7,907 bases of DNA from Thermohalobaculum sp035513135. Its GTDB lineage: Bacteria; Pseudomonadota; Alphaproteobacteria; Rhodobacterales; Rhodobacteraceae. Positions 1 through 5,467 of this stretch are shown one piece after another. Every line of letters begins with the position of its first letter. The stretch's first letter is position 1. The stretch lies in the NCBI GenBank assembly GCA_035513135.1, contig DATKCQ010000184.1, positions 1-7,907 on the forward strand, given 5' to 3'. The translations under genes and the position numbers were made by a program. The notes under the pieces were generated by a model, which saw nothing but the letters and a program-made list of their open reading frames with translations, was not told the origin of the DNA and made no database searches.

Positions 1-5
1 CCCCA

Positions 6-1085
6 ATGGCAACGACCCACAACGTCCTGATCTTCGGCGCCTCCTACGGCTCGCTGCTGGCGACCAAGCTGATCCTCGCCGGCCACGACGCGACGCTGGT
101 GTGCCTGCCCGACGAGGCCGAGCTGATCAACGCCGAGGGCACCCGCGTGCGCCTGCCGGTGAAGGGCCGCGAGGGCCATGTCGAGATCTCCTCGCGCCAG
201 GCGCCGGGCAAGCTCGCGGCCGCCACGCCGTCCGAGGCCGACCCCGCGCAGTTCGATCTCGTGGCGCTGGCCATGCAGGAGCCGCAATACCGCCACCCGG
301 AGGTGCGCGCCCTGCTCGACCGGGCCGCCGCGGCCGGCGTGCCGACCATGTCGATCATGAACATGCCGCCGCTGCCGTATCTCAAGCGCATCCCCGGCCT
401 CGACGCCCAGGCGCTCCGCGCCTGCTACACCGACGCGGGCGTCTGGGACAGCTTCGACCCCGCCCTGATGACCCTGGCGAGCCCCGACCCGCAGGCCTTC
501 CGCCCGCCCGAGGAGCCGGTCAACGTGCTGCAGGTCAGTCTGCCCACCAACTTCAAGGTCGCCCGCTTCGAGTCCGACGCGCACACGCAGGTCCTGCGTG
601 ACCTCGAGGCCGCCATCGACGCCATCCGCCACGACCCGGGCGACGACCCGGGCGACGGCCCGGTCGAGCTGCCGGTCAAGCTGCGCGTGCACGCATCGGT
701 GTTCGTGCCGCTCGCCAAGTGGGCCATGCTGCTGACCGGCAACTACCGTTGCGTCACCCCGGGCGAGGCCCGCTCGATCCGCGACGCGGTGCACGCGGAC
801 ATCGAGGCCTCGCGCGCCGTCTATGACTGGGTGCGCGAGGTCTGCAAGGCGCTCGGCGCCAGCGACGACGATCTCGTGCCCTTCGAGAAATACGCCCGCG
901 CGGCCGAGGGCCTGGTGAAGCCCTCCTCGGCGGCGCGCGCGCTCTACGCCGGCGCCCTGGCGATCGAGCGGGTCGACATGGTGGTGCAGACCGTCGCCCG
1001 GCAGAAGGGCATGAGCAACCCGGTGGTCGACGAGACCGTACGCCTGGTCGACGACAAGCTGGCGACGAACCGAAAGGCCGCCTGA
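6..1085 (+). CDS. Ketopantoate reductase-like (ApbA/PanE family) NAD(P)-dependent oxidoreductase
   Basis: A 359-residue soluble protein with an N-terminal Rossmann fold and a helical C-terminal half, the layout of the ketopantoate reductase family, whose members reduce 2-oxo acids to 2-hydroxy acids with NADPH. The nucleotide loop lies in NVLIFGASYGSLLATKL (residues 6-22), directly after the first beta strand. It reads GASYGS where the family usually has GxGxxG. Asn119 (SIMNMPP) sits where PanE has its active-site Asn, and KWAMLLTGN (Lys238, Asn246) resembles the PanE catalytic-lysine helix. The protein is longer than typical PanE (about 300 residues); part of the excess is an Asp/Gly/Pro-rich stretch at residues 210-219. 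The start is the first in-frame ATG, but it lies 6 nt from the window edge, so neither its ribosome binding site nor its upstream neighbour can be seen. It converges on the PcaB-like lyase with 7 nt between the stops. A distant opine-dehydrogenase-like role is possible. The fold call is fairly sure, the substrate is unknown, and true pantothenate synthesis is unlikely given the catabolic neighbours. Confidence 0.8.
   Translation: MATTHNVLIFGASYGSLLATKLILAGHDATLVCLPDEAELINAEGTRVRLPVKGREGHVEISSRQAPGKLAAATPSEADPAQFDLVALAMQEPQYRHPEVRALLDRAAAAGVPTMSIMNMPPLPYLKRIPGLDAQALRACYTDAGVWDSFDPALMTLASPDPQAFRPPEEPVNVLQVSLPTNFKVARFESDAHTQVLRDLEAAIDAIRHDPGDDPGDGPVELPVKLRVHASVFVPLAKWAMLLTGNYRCVTPGEARSIRDAVHADIEASRAVYDWVREVCKALGASDDDLVPFEKYARAAEGLVKPSSAARALYAGALAIERVDMVVQTVARQKGMSNPVVDETVRLVDDKLATNRKAA
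633..656. repeat. Perfect 12-bp tandem duplication inside the reductase gene
   Basis: The unit GACCCGGGCGAC occurs twice head to tail (633-644 and 645-656), followed by a partial, diverged third copy (GGCCCGG). The unit is a multiple of three, so the frame is kept and it encodes DPGD-DPGD. This lies in a probable surface loop between the nucleotide-binding half and the helical half of the ketopantoate-reductase-like protein. It is probably a recent slippage duplication. Confidence 0.85.
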
Positions 1086-1092
1086 GCGCCGT

Positions 1093-2442
1093 TCAGCCGC
1101 GGCGCGCCAGCAGCCAGCGGACCATCGCCGGGGCGGCGCCGAGATAGCCCGCCGGGTCCACCAGCCGGGCCAGCGCGGCGCGGTCCATCACCGCGGCAAT
1201 GCGGGGCTCGGCGGCGAGCGCGTCGAGGAAGGGAATGCCCTCGCTCAGCGCCCGGCGGCAGCAGTCGTAGACGAGGTCGTGCGCCACCTGCCGGCCGAGG
1301 CCGGGCGCCAGGCCCATCATCACCGCCTCGGCGACGATCAGCCCGCCCGTCGCGTCGAGCACCCGGCGCATCGCCTCGGGCCGGACCTCGAGGCCCTCGA
1401 GCACCTCGCGCGCCGCGCGCAGGCCGCCCGAGGCGGCGATGAAGGCGGTGGGGATGGCCTGCCACTCCACATGCCACGGCCCCGTGGCGCGCTCGTGGTC
1501 CTGCACCATCGCGTCGAGCATCAGCGAATGCTGGGCGCGCACCACCTTGGCCGCGGCGATCATCAGCTCGGCCCCGATCGGGTTGCGCTTTTGCGGCATG
1601 GTCGAGGAGGCGCCGCGGCCGGGCTGGTACGGCTCGAGCACCTCGCCGGTCTCGGTCTGCATCATCAGCGCGACGTCGAGGCCGATCTTGGCCAGCGAGC
1701 CGGCGACCAGCGCCAGCCAGCCGGTGACCTCGGCGAAGCCGTCGCGGATGGTGTGCCAGGTGATATCGGGCAGCGCGAGGCCCAGCTCCCCGGCCAGCGC
1801 CGCCTGGGTGGCAAGCCCCTTCTCCGCGCCGAGCGAGGCGAGCGTGCCGGCGGCGCCGGCGAACTGCACCACCTCGACGCGCGGGCGCAGCTCGGCGAGC
1901 CGCGCCCGGTGGCGGTCGATGGCCGAGAGCCAGGTCGCCGCCTTGAGGCCGAACGAGACCGGCAGGGCGTGCTGCAGGTGGGTGCGCCCGGCCATCGGGG
2001 TCCCGGCGTGCGCCTGCGCCAGCTTCGCCAGCGCGGCGGCCACCGCGTCGAGGTCCGCCGCCAGCAGGTCGAGCCCCGCCCGCATCTGCAGCACGTCCGC
2101 CGTGTCCATGATGTCCTGGGTGGTCGCCCCCCAGTGGCACCATTGGCCGAGGCCTCCCTCGGCCCAACCGCTCAGTTGCTCGACCAGCGGCAGGATCGGG
2201 TAGCCGACCACCTGGGTGCGCGCCGAGAGCCGCGCCCAGTCGACGCGCGCCACGTCCGCCGCGGTGCCGATGGCGTCGGCCGCCTCGGCCGGGATGATGC
2301 CGAGCTTCGCCTGCGCCTGGGCCAGCGCCGCCTCGATGTCGAGGTAGCGCTGCACGGTCGCCTCGTCCGCGAACACCGCCTGCATGGCGGCGGTGCCGAA
2401 CATCTCGCCCCACAGGCGCGAGCGGATGGGCAGCGCGGGCAT
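1093..2442 (-). CDS. PcaB-like lyase (3-carboxy-cis,cis-muconate cycloisomerase / adenylosuccinate lyase family)
   Basis: A 449-residue all-helical enzyme of the fumarase/aspartase superfamily. Members form homotetramers and eliminate (or add) across a C-C bond next to a carboxylate; PcaB members make a lactone from carboxymuconate. All three conserved regions are present: HWGATTQDIMDTA (103-115), GRTHLQHALPVSFG (152-165, with His155), and the mobile catalytic loop GRGASSTMPQKRNP (275-288) carrying the catalytic serine. The usual Gly before that Ser-Ser pair is Ala278, so the strict superfamily signature is just missed. TGPWHVEWQAIP (320-331) is typical of the PcaB branch rather than of purine-synthesis adenylosuccinate lyase. 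It starts 6 nt after the aldehyde dehydrogenase stop and is surely cotranscribed with it; the ribosome site is weak (GAGCGG), which suggests translational coupling. No pcaH, pcaG, pcaC or pcaD is visible, so carboxymuconate is a doubtful substrate. The family call is strong and the substrate is unknown. Confidence 0.88.
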   Translation of the reverse strand: MPALPIRSRLWGEMFGTAAMQAVFADEATVQRYLDIEAALAQAQAKLGIIPAEAADAIGTAADVARVDWARLSARTQVVGYPILPLVEQLSGWAEGGLGQWCHWGATTQDIMDTADVLQMRAGLDLLAADLDAVAAALAKLAQAHAGTPMAGRTHLQHALPVSFGLKAATWLSAIDRHRARLAELRPRVEVVQFAGAAGTLASLGAEKGLATQAALAGELGLALPDITWHTIRDGFAEVTGWLALVAGSLAKIGLDVALMMQTETGEVLEPYQPGRGASSTMPQKRNPIGAELMIAAAKVVRAQHSLMLDAMVQDHERATGPWHVEWQAIPTAFIAASGGLRAAREVLEGLEVRPEAMRRVLDATGGLIVAEAVMMGLAPGLGRQVAHDLVYDCCRRALSEGIPFLDALAAEPRIAAVMDRAALARLVDPAGYLGAAPAMVRWLLARRG

Positions 2443-2448
2443 CGCCGC

Positions 2449-3930
2449 TCAGCGCATCACGAACGGGTTGGCGGGGGCCGTGTCCGAGGTCGAGATCCAG
2501 ACGGATTTCGTCTCGAGGAACTCGCGGATCGACTGCATGCCGTTCTCGCGCCCCAGCCCCGAGCGCTTCATGCCGCCGAACGGCATCATGTAGCTGATGG
2601 CGCGGTAGGTGTTGACCCACACCGTGCCGGCCCTGAGCGCCTTCGACATGCGTATCGCGCGGCCGATGTCGCGCGTCCACACGCCGGCGGCGAGGCCGTA
2701 GACCACGTCGTTGCCGATGCGCACCGCCTCGGCCTCGTCCTCGAAGCCGATGATCGAGAGGACCGGGCCGAACACCTCCTCCTGCGCGATGCGCATCTCG
2801 TTGGACACGTTGGTAAAAATGGTCGGCTCGACGAACTGCCCGCCGCGCACGCCCGGCCCCTCGGCCGGGCCGCCGCCGAGCAGGCAGGTGGCGCCCTCGG
2901 CCTTGGCGATGCCGATATATTCGAGCACCTTCCTGAACTGCGGCTCGGTGGTGACCGGGCCGATATTGGTGTCGGGCTGCATCGGGTCGCCGATCTTGGC
3001 GGTGCGGGCGAGCGCGACGAGCTTCTCGGTGAACGCCTCGCGGATCGAATTCTGCACCAGCAGCCGCGAGCCGGCGACGCAGGTTTGCCCGGTGGCGGCG
3101 AAGATGCCCGAGACGGCGCCCGCCGCCGCCATGTCGAGGTTCGCGTCCTCGAACACGATGTTGGGCGACTTGCCGCCGAGCTCGAGCGAGACGCGCTTCA
3201 GGCCCTTCGCCGCCTGCTGGTAGATGCGCGCGCCGGTCAGGTCCGAGCCGGTGAAGGCGATCTTGGCCACGTCCGGGTGCTCGACCAGCGCCGCGCCGGC
3301 CTCGTGGCCATAGCCGGCAACGACGTTGAAGACGCCGTCGGGGATGCCGGCCTCCCTGGTCAGCGCCGCGTATTCCAGCGTCGAGGCGGAGGTGAACTCC
3401 GAGGGCTTGACCACCACCGAGCAACCCGCCGCCAGCGCCGGCGCGCACTTGAAGCCGATGAAGAGGAGCGGCGAGTTCCAGGCGGTGATGGCGCCCACCA
3501 CGCCGACCGGCTCGTGGCTGGTGAAGGTGAAGTGATCCGCCTTGTCGATCGGCACCACCGCGCCCTCGATCTTGTCGGCCAGCCCGCCGAAGTAGTACCA
3601 CCACTCCGGGTGATAGCGCAGCTGGCCGAGCATCTCGGACATCAGCTTGCCGTTGTCGCGCACCTCGATCCCGGCGAGGCGCTCGGCCTCTCTCGCCACC
3701 AGGTCGCCCAGCCGCCGCATCGCCTTGCCGCGCTCGGAGGGGGTCATGCCCGCCCACGGCCCCTCGGTCATCGCCCGCTTCGCCGCCGCCACGGCGCGGT
3801 CCACGTCGGCCGCCGTGCCGCGCGGGATGCGCGCCCAGGGCTCGCCGCGGTAGGGGTCCATGGAATCGAACCACTCGCCGCCAGCGGGGTCCGTGTAGTC
3901 GCCGTCGATGAAGTGCCGGTAGGTCTGCAT
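2449..3930 (-). CDS. NAD(P)+-dependent aldehyde dehydrogenase (ALDH superfamily)
   Basis: A 493-residue cytosolic enzyme oxidising an aldehyde to its carboxylate, at the usual full length for the superfamily. Visible residues are the oxyanion Asn152 (AWNSP), cofactor-binding Lys175 (KPSE), the FTGS strand turn (226-229), general base Glu250 in LELGGKSP, and nucleophile Cys284 in GQTCVAGSR. Also present are EEVFGPV (384-390) and the C-terminal PFGGMKRSGLGRE (450-462). The Glu-to-Cys distance of 34 residues equals that of human ALDH2 (268 to 302). The frame stays open upstream to 4131, but I chose the ATG at 3930. It has an AGGAGG site 4 nt upstream and begins with MQTYRHFIDGDY, the normal ALDH N-terminus. 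The longer version would add 67 residues without ALDH character and overlap the divergent FAD-subunit gene. It is the first gene of a two-gene operon with the PcaB-like lyase. The specific aldehyde cannot be assigned; an open-chain semialdehyde from ring cleavage is one guess. Confidence 0.95.
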   Translation of the reverse strand: MQTYRHFIDGDYTDPAGGEWFDSMDPYRGEPWARIPRGTAADVDRAVAAAKRAMTEGPWAGMTPSERGKAMRRLGDLVAREAERLAGIEVRDNGKLMSEMLGQLRYHPEWWYYFGGLADKIEGAVVPIDKADHFTFTSHEPVGVVGAITAWNSPLLFIGFKCAPALAAGCSVVVKPSEFTSASTLEYAALTREAGIPDGVFNVVAGYGHEAGAALVEHPDVAKIAFTGSDLTGARIYQQAAKGLKRVSLELGGKSPNIVFEDANLDMAAAGAVSGIFAATGQTCVAGSRLLVQNSIREAFTEKLVALARTAKIGDPMQPDTNIGPVTTEPQFRKVLEYIGIAKAEGATCLLGGGPAEGPGVRGGQFVEPTIFTNVSNEMRIAQEEVFGPVLSIIGFEDEAEAVRIGNDVVYGLAAGVWTRDIGRAIRMSKALRAGTVWVNTYRAISYMMPFGGMKRSGLGRENGMQSIREFLETKSVWISTSDTAPANPFVMR

Positions 3931-3934
3931 GGGG

Positions 3935-3940
3935 CCTCCT
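3935..3940 (-). promoter_or_regulatory. Shine-Dalgarno site deciding the aldehyde dehydrogenase start
   Basis: On the minus strand the sequence reads AGGAGG, then CCCC, then the ATG at 3930. The perfect complement to the 16S rRNA tail, although 4 nt is a slightly short spacer, supports the start at 3930 over the longer open frame that begins at 4131. Confidence 0.8.
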
Positions 3941-3982
3941 GCCGCGATCCGTTGCCCCCGATTCCGCCGGGGCTCGGGGCGC

Positions 3983-4012
3983 AGCATAGCGCCTCGGGCG
4001 CCCCCCGTGCAA
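3983..4012 (-). promoter_or_regulatory. Candidate sigma-70-type promoter for the aldehyde dehydrogenase/lyase operon
   Basis: Read on the minus strand, TTGCAC (4012-4007) is followed after an 18-nt spacer by TATGCT (3988-3983). These match the -35 consensus at five of six positions (TTGACA aligned with one-base drift is weaker) and the -10 consensus TATAAT at four of six. The -10 lies about 50 nt before the ATG at 3930, leaving a short leader with the AGGAGG site. In GC-rich DNA such matches arise by chance, so this is only a candidate. Confidence 0.3.
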
Positions 4013-4101
4013 AGCGTGCCGGAAAGGCCCGCTCGGCCCAGTTGCAAGCCGCCCGGCGCTGTGCGAGTTTGCCGGCGGCTGGCCGTGGCACCCCGCAAGA
4101 C

Positions 4102-4107
4102 GGAAAG
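4102..4107 (+). promoter_or_regulatory. Ribosome binding site of the FAD-subunit gene
   Basis: GGAAAG lies 8 nt before the ATG at 4116. A nearer ATG at 4108 opens a frame that ends at TGA after three codons (ATG AGC GCA TGA, 4108-4119), overlapping the true start. The site therefore serves 4116; the mini-frame is probably meaningless. Confidence 0.55.
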
Positions 4108-4115
4108 ATGAGCGC

Positions 4116-4979
4116 ATGAGATACGAGGCACCGCGCAGGACCGAGGACGCGGTCGCGCTGCTCGCCGGCGAGGCGGGCAAGGCGCAAGTTCTGGCGGGCG
4201 GCACCGACCTGCTGGTGCGCCTGAGAACCGGCTTCATCGAGCCCGACCTGATCGTCGACCTCAAGCGCATCCCGGCCATGAAGGCGATCGCGGCCGAGGA
4301 TGGCGGCTGGCGCATCGGCGCCGCCGTCTCGGGCATCGAGCTGGGCGAGCACGACGGCGTGCGCCGCGACTGGCCCGGCGTGGTCGAGGCGCTCGAGCTG
4401 ATCGGCTCGACCCAGATCCAGAGCCGCGCCACGCTGGCGGGCAATCTGTGCAACGCCTCGCCGGCGGCCGACAGCGTGCCGGCGATGTATGCCGCGGGCG
4501 CCACCGTGCGCATCGTCGGCCCCAGCGGCAGCCGCGACCTGCCCGTCGAGGAGGTGCCCACCGGCCCCGGCAAGACCGCGCTGGCCAGGGACGAGGTCGT
4601 CGAGTCGATCTTCCTGCCGGCCCGCAGCGGCCGCTCGGCCGACGCCTACCTGCGCTTCATCCCGCGCACCGAGATGGACATCGCGGTCGTCGGCGCGGGC
4701 GTAAGCCTTGCCCTGGACGGCAGCGGCACCTGCACCGCGGCCCGGGTGGCGCTGGGCGCCGTGGCGCCCACGGTGATCCTGGTGCCCGAGGCGGCGGAGC
4801 TGCTGGTCGGGTCCAGGGTGGACGACGCCACGCTGGCGGATCTGGCCGCCGCCTGCTCGGCCGCCGCCAGGCCGATCGACGACAAGCGCGGCACCACCGC
4901 CTACCGCACACGGGTGGCCGGGGTGCTGGCGCGGCGCGCCGCCGCCATCGCCCGCGACCGCGCGCTCGAGAAAGCCTGA
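4116..4979 (+). CDS. Molybdenum hydroxylase FAD-binding subunit (CoxM/XdhB-like)
   Basis: The 287-residue medium subunit of a xanthine dehydrogenase/CO dehydrogenase-family enzyme. It holds FAD, takes electrons from the [2Fe-2S] subunit and passes them to the final acceptor. The N-terminal FAD domain has VLAGGTDLL (25-33) and TLAGNLCNASPAADS (106-120), the two flavin-contacting loops of the family. The C-terminal domain carries ARVALGAVAPT (209-219) and ends near the conserved DDKRGTTAYR (255-264). Length is normal (280-300). The start ATG is preceded by GGAAAG at 8 nt. It is the first gene of the plus-strand operon, and the [2Fe-2S] subunit follows after 9 nt. The order medium, small, large differs from that of Oligotropha-type cox clusters only in detail (also M-S-L) and is common among catabolic Mo hydroxylases. 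It is not a fused eukaryote-type xanthine dehydrogenase. Family and role are sure; electron acceptor and substrate are unknown. Confidence 0.94.
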   Translation: MRYEAPRRTEDAVALLAGEAGKAQVLAGGTDLLVRLRTGFIEPDLIVDLKRIPAMKAIAAEDGGWRIGAAVSGIELGEHDGVRRDWPGVVEALELIGSTQIQSRATLAGNLCNASPAADSVPAMYAAGATVRIVGPSGSRDLPVEEVPTGPGKTALARDEVVESIFLPARSGRSADAYLRFIPRTEMDIAVVGAGVSLALDGSGTCTAARVALGAVAPTVILVPEAAELLVGSRVDDATLADLAAACSAAARPIDDKRGTTAYRTRVAGVLARRAAAIARDRALEKA

Positions 4980-4982
4980 GGA
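4978..4982 (+). promoter_or_regulatory. Ribosome binding site overlapping a stop codon
   Basis: GAGGA begins inside the TGA that ends the FAD-subunit gene and lies 6 nt before the ATG at 4989. This arrangement suggests that translation of the [2Fe-2S] subunit is coupled to that of the preceding subunit. Confidence 0.6.
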
Positions 4983-4988
4983 CCACGC

Positions 4989-5465
4989 ATGACCCAGCTC
5001 CACATCACCACCAGGATCAACGGCGACACGGTCGAGTTCCTTTGCGAGGCCGAGGAGACCCTGCTCGACGTGCTGCGCGACCGGCTCGGCCTCACCGGCG
5101 CCAAGGAGGGCTGCGGCACCGGCGACTGCGGCGCCTGCACGGTCACGGTGGACGGGCGCATCGCCTGCTCGTGCCTGATGCTGGGCGCCGAGGCCGAGGG
5201 CCGCGAGATCGGCACCATCGAGGGCATGGCGACGACCGAGGCGCTGCATCCGCTCCAGCAGAAGTTCCTCGAGCACGCGGCGCTGCAGTGCGGCATCTGC
5301 ACGCCGGGGTTCCTCGTCGCCGCCAAGGCGCTGCTCGAGACAAACCCCGAGCCGACCGAAAGGGAGGTCCGCTACTGGCTGGCGGGCAACCTGTGCCGCT
5401 GCACCGGCTACGACAAGATCGTGCGCGCCGTGATGGCCGCGGCGGACGACATGAGGAGGGTCTGA
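4989..5465 (+). CDS. Molybdenum hydroxylase [2Fe-2S] subunit (CoxS/XdhC-type small subunit)
   Basis: A 158-residue small subunit that relays electrons from the molybdenum site to FAD through two iron-sulfur clusters. The N-terminal plant-ferredoxin-like domain gives Cys42, Cys47, Cys50 (GCGTGDCGACTV) and Cys62. The C-terminal helical domain gives Cys101 and Cys104 (QCGICTPG) and Cys136 and Cys138 (LCRCTGY). All eight ligands are present with the spacing of CO dehydrogenase CoxS. Residue 60 is an additional Cys not needed as a ligand. Length is typical (150-170). It sits 9 nt after the FAD-subunit gene and 2 nt before the large-subunit gene, and its last codons contain the AGGAGG site for the next gene. 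There is no signal peptide, so the complex should be cytoplasmic. This is the most secure call in the window. Confidence 0.97.
   Translation: MTQLHITTRINGDTVEFLCEAEETLLDVLRDRLGLTGAKEGCGTGDCGACTVTVDGRIACSCLMLGAEAEGREIGTIEGMATTEALHPLQQKFLEHAALQCGICTPGFLVAAKALLETNPEPTEREVRYWLAGNLCRCTGYDKIVRAVMAAADDMRRV
5454..5459 (+). promoter_or_regulatory. Shine-Dalgarno site deciding the large-subunit start
   Basis: AGGAGG lies within the last codons of the [2Fe-2S] subunit gene, 8 nt before the ATG at 5468. The large-subunit frame is open far upstream (to 4448), through two other genes. This site and the 2-nt gap after the preceding stop fix the real start. Confidence 0.85.
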
Positions 5466-5467
5466 GC

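Larger units (their letters stand above)
3931..4115. promoter_or_regulatory. Divergent intergenic control region between the two operons
   Basis: These 185 bp separate the minus-strand aldehyde dehydrogenase/lyase operon from the plus-strand molybdenum hydroxylase operon and are the only sizeable non-coding stretch in the window. Both operons start here, so both promoters and any shared operator should lie inside. TTGCAA (4042-4047) is a short perfect palindrome and could be part of an operator or a -35 box for the plus-strand operon, but I found no convincing -10 about 17 nt beyond it. There is no regulator gene in the window, and I could not match the region to a named binding-site family. 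Confidence 0.65.

Noticed and set aside
4065..4070. A -10 box for the plus-strand operon 17 nt after TTGCAA (4042-4047)
   Set aside because: The hexamer GAGTTT matches TATAAT too poorly, and shifting the spacer by one base does not help.
1279..4119. A 946-codon plus-strand open frame antisense to the lyase/aldehyde dehydrogenase operon
   Set aside because: It is rich in Arg, His, Gly and Ala, has no recognisable motif, and lies wholly opposite well-supported genes.
3931..4131. A 67-residue N-terminal extension of the aldehyde dehydrogenase
   Set aside because: It is in frame but has no ALDH similarity or clear signal peptide, and it would overlap the divergent FAD-subunit start. The ATG at 3930 has a perfect AGGAGG site.
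944..4573. A 1209-codon minus-strand open frame across the lyase, aldehyde dehydrogenase and part of the FAD-subunit gene
   Set aside because: Its translation is dominated by Arg, Gly and Ala with no domain pattern, and it overlaps two genes with intact catalytic motifs. It is an off-frame by-product of high GC content.
4448..5467. An upstream extension of the large-subunit frame through the FAD and [2Fe-2S] genes
   Set aside because: It overlaps two genes with clear motifs, and its translation is Arg-rich noise until residue 341, where the family N-terminus begins at 5468.
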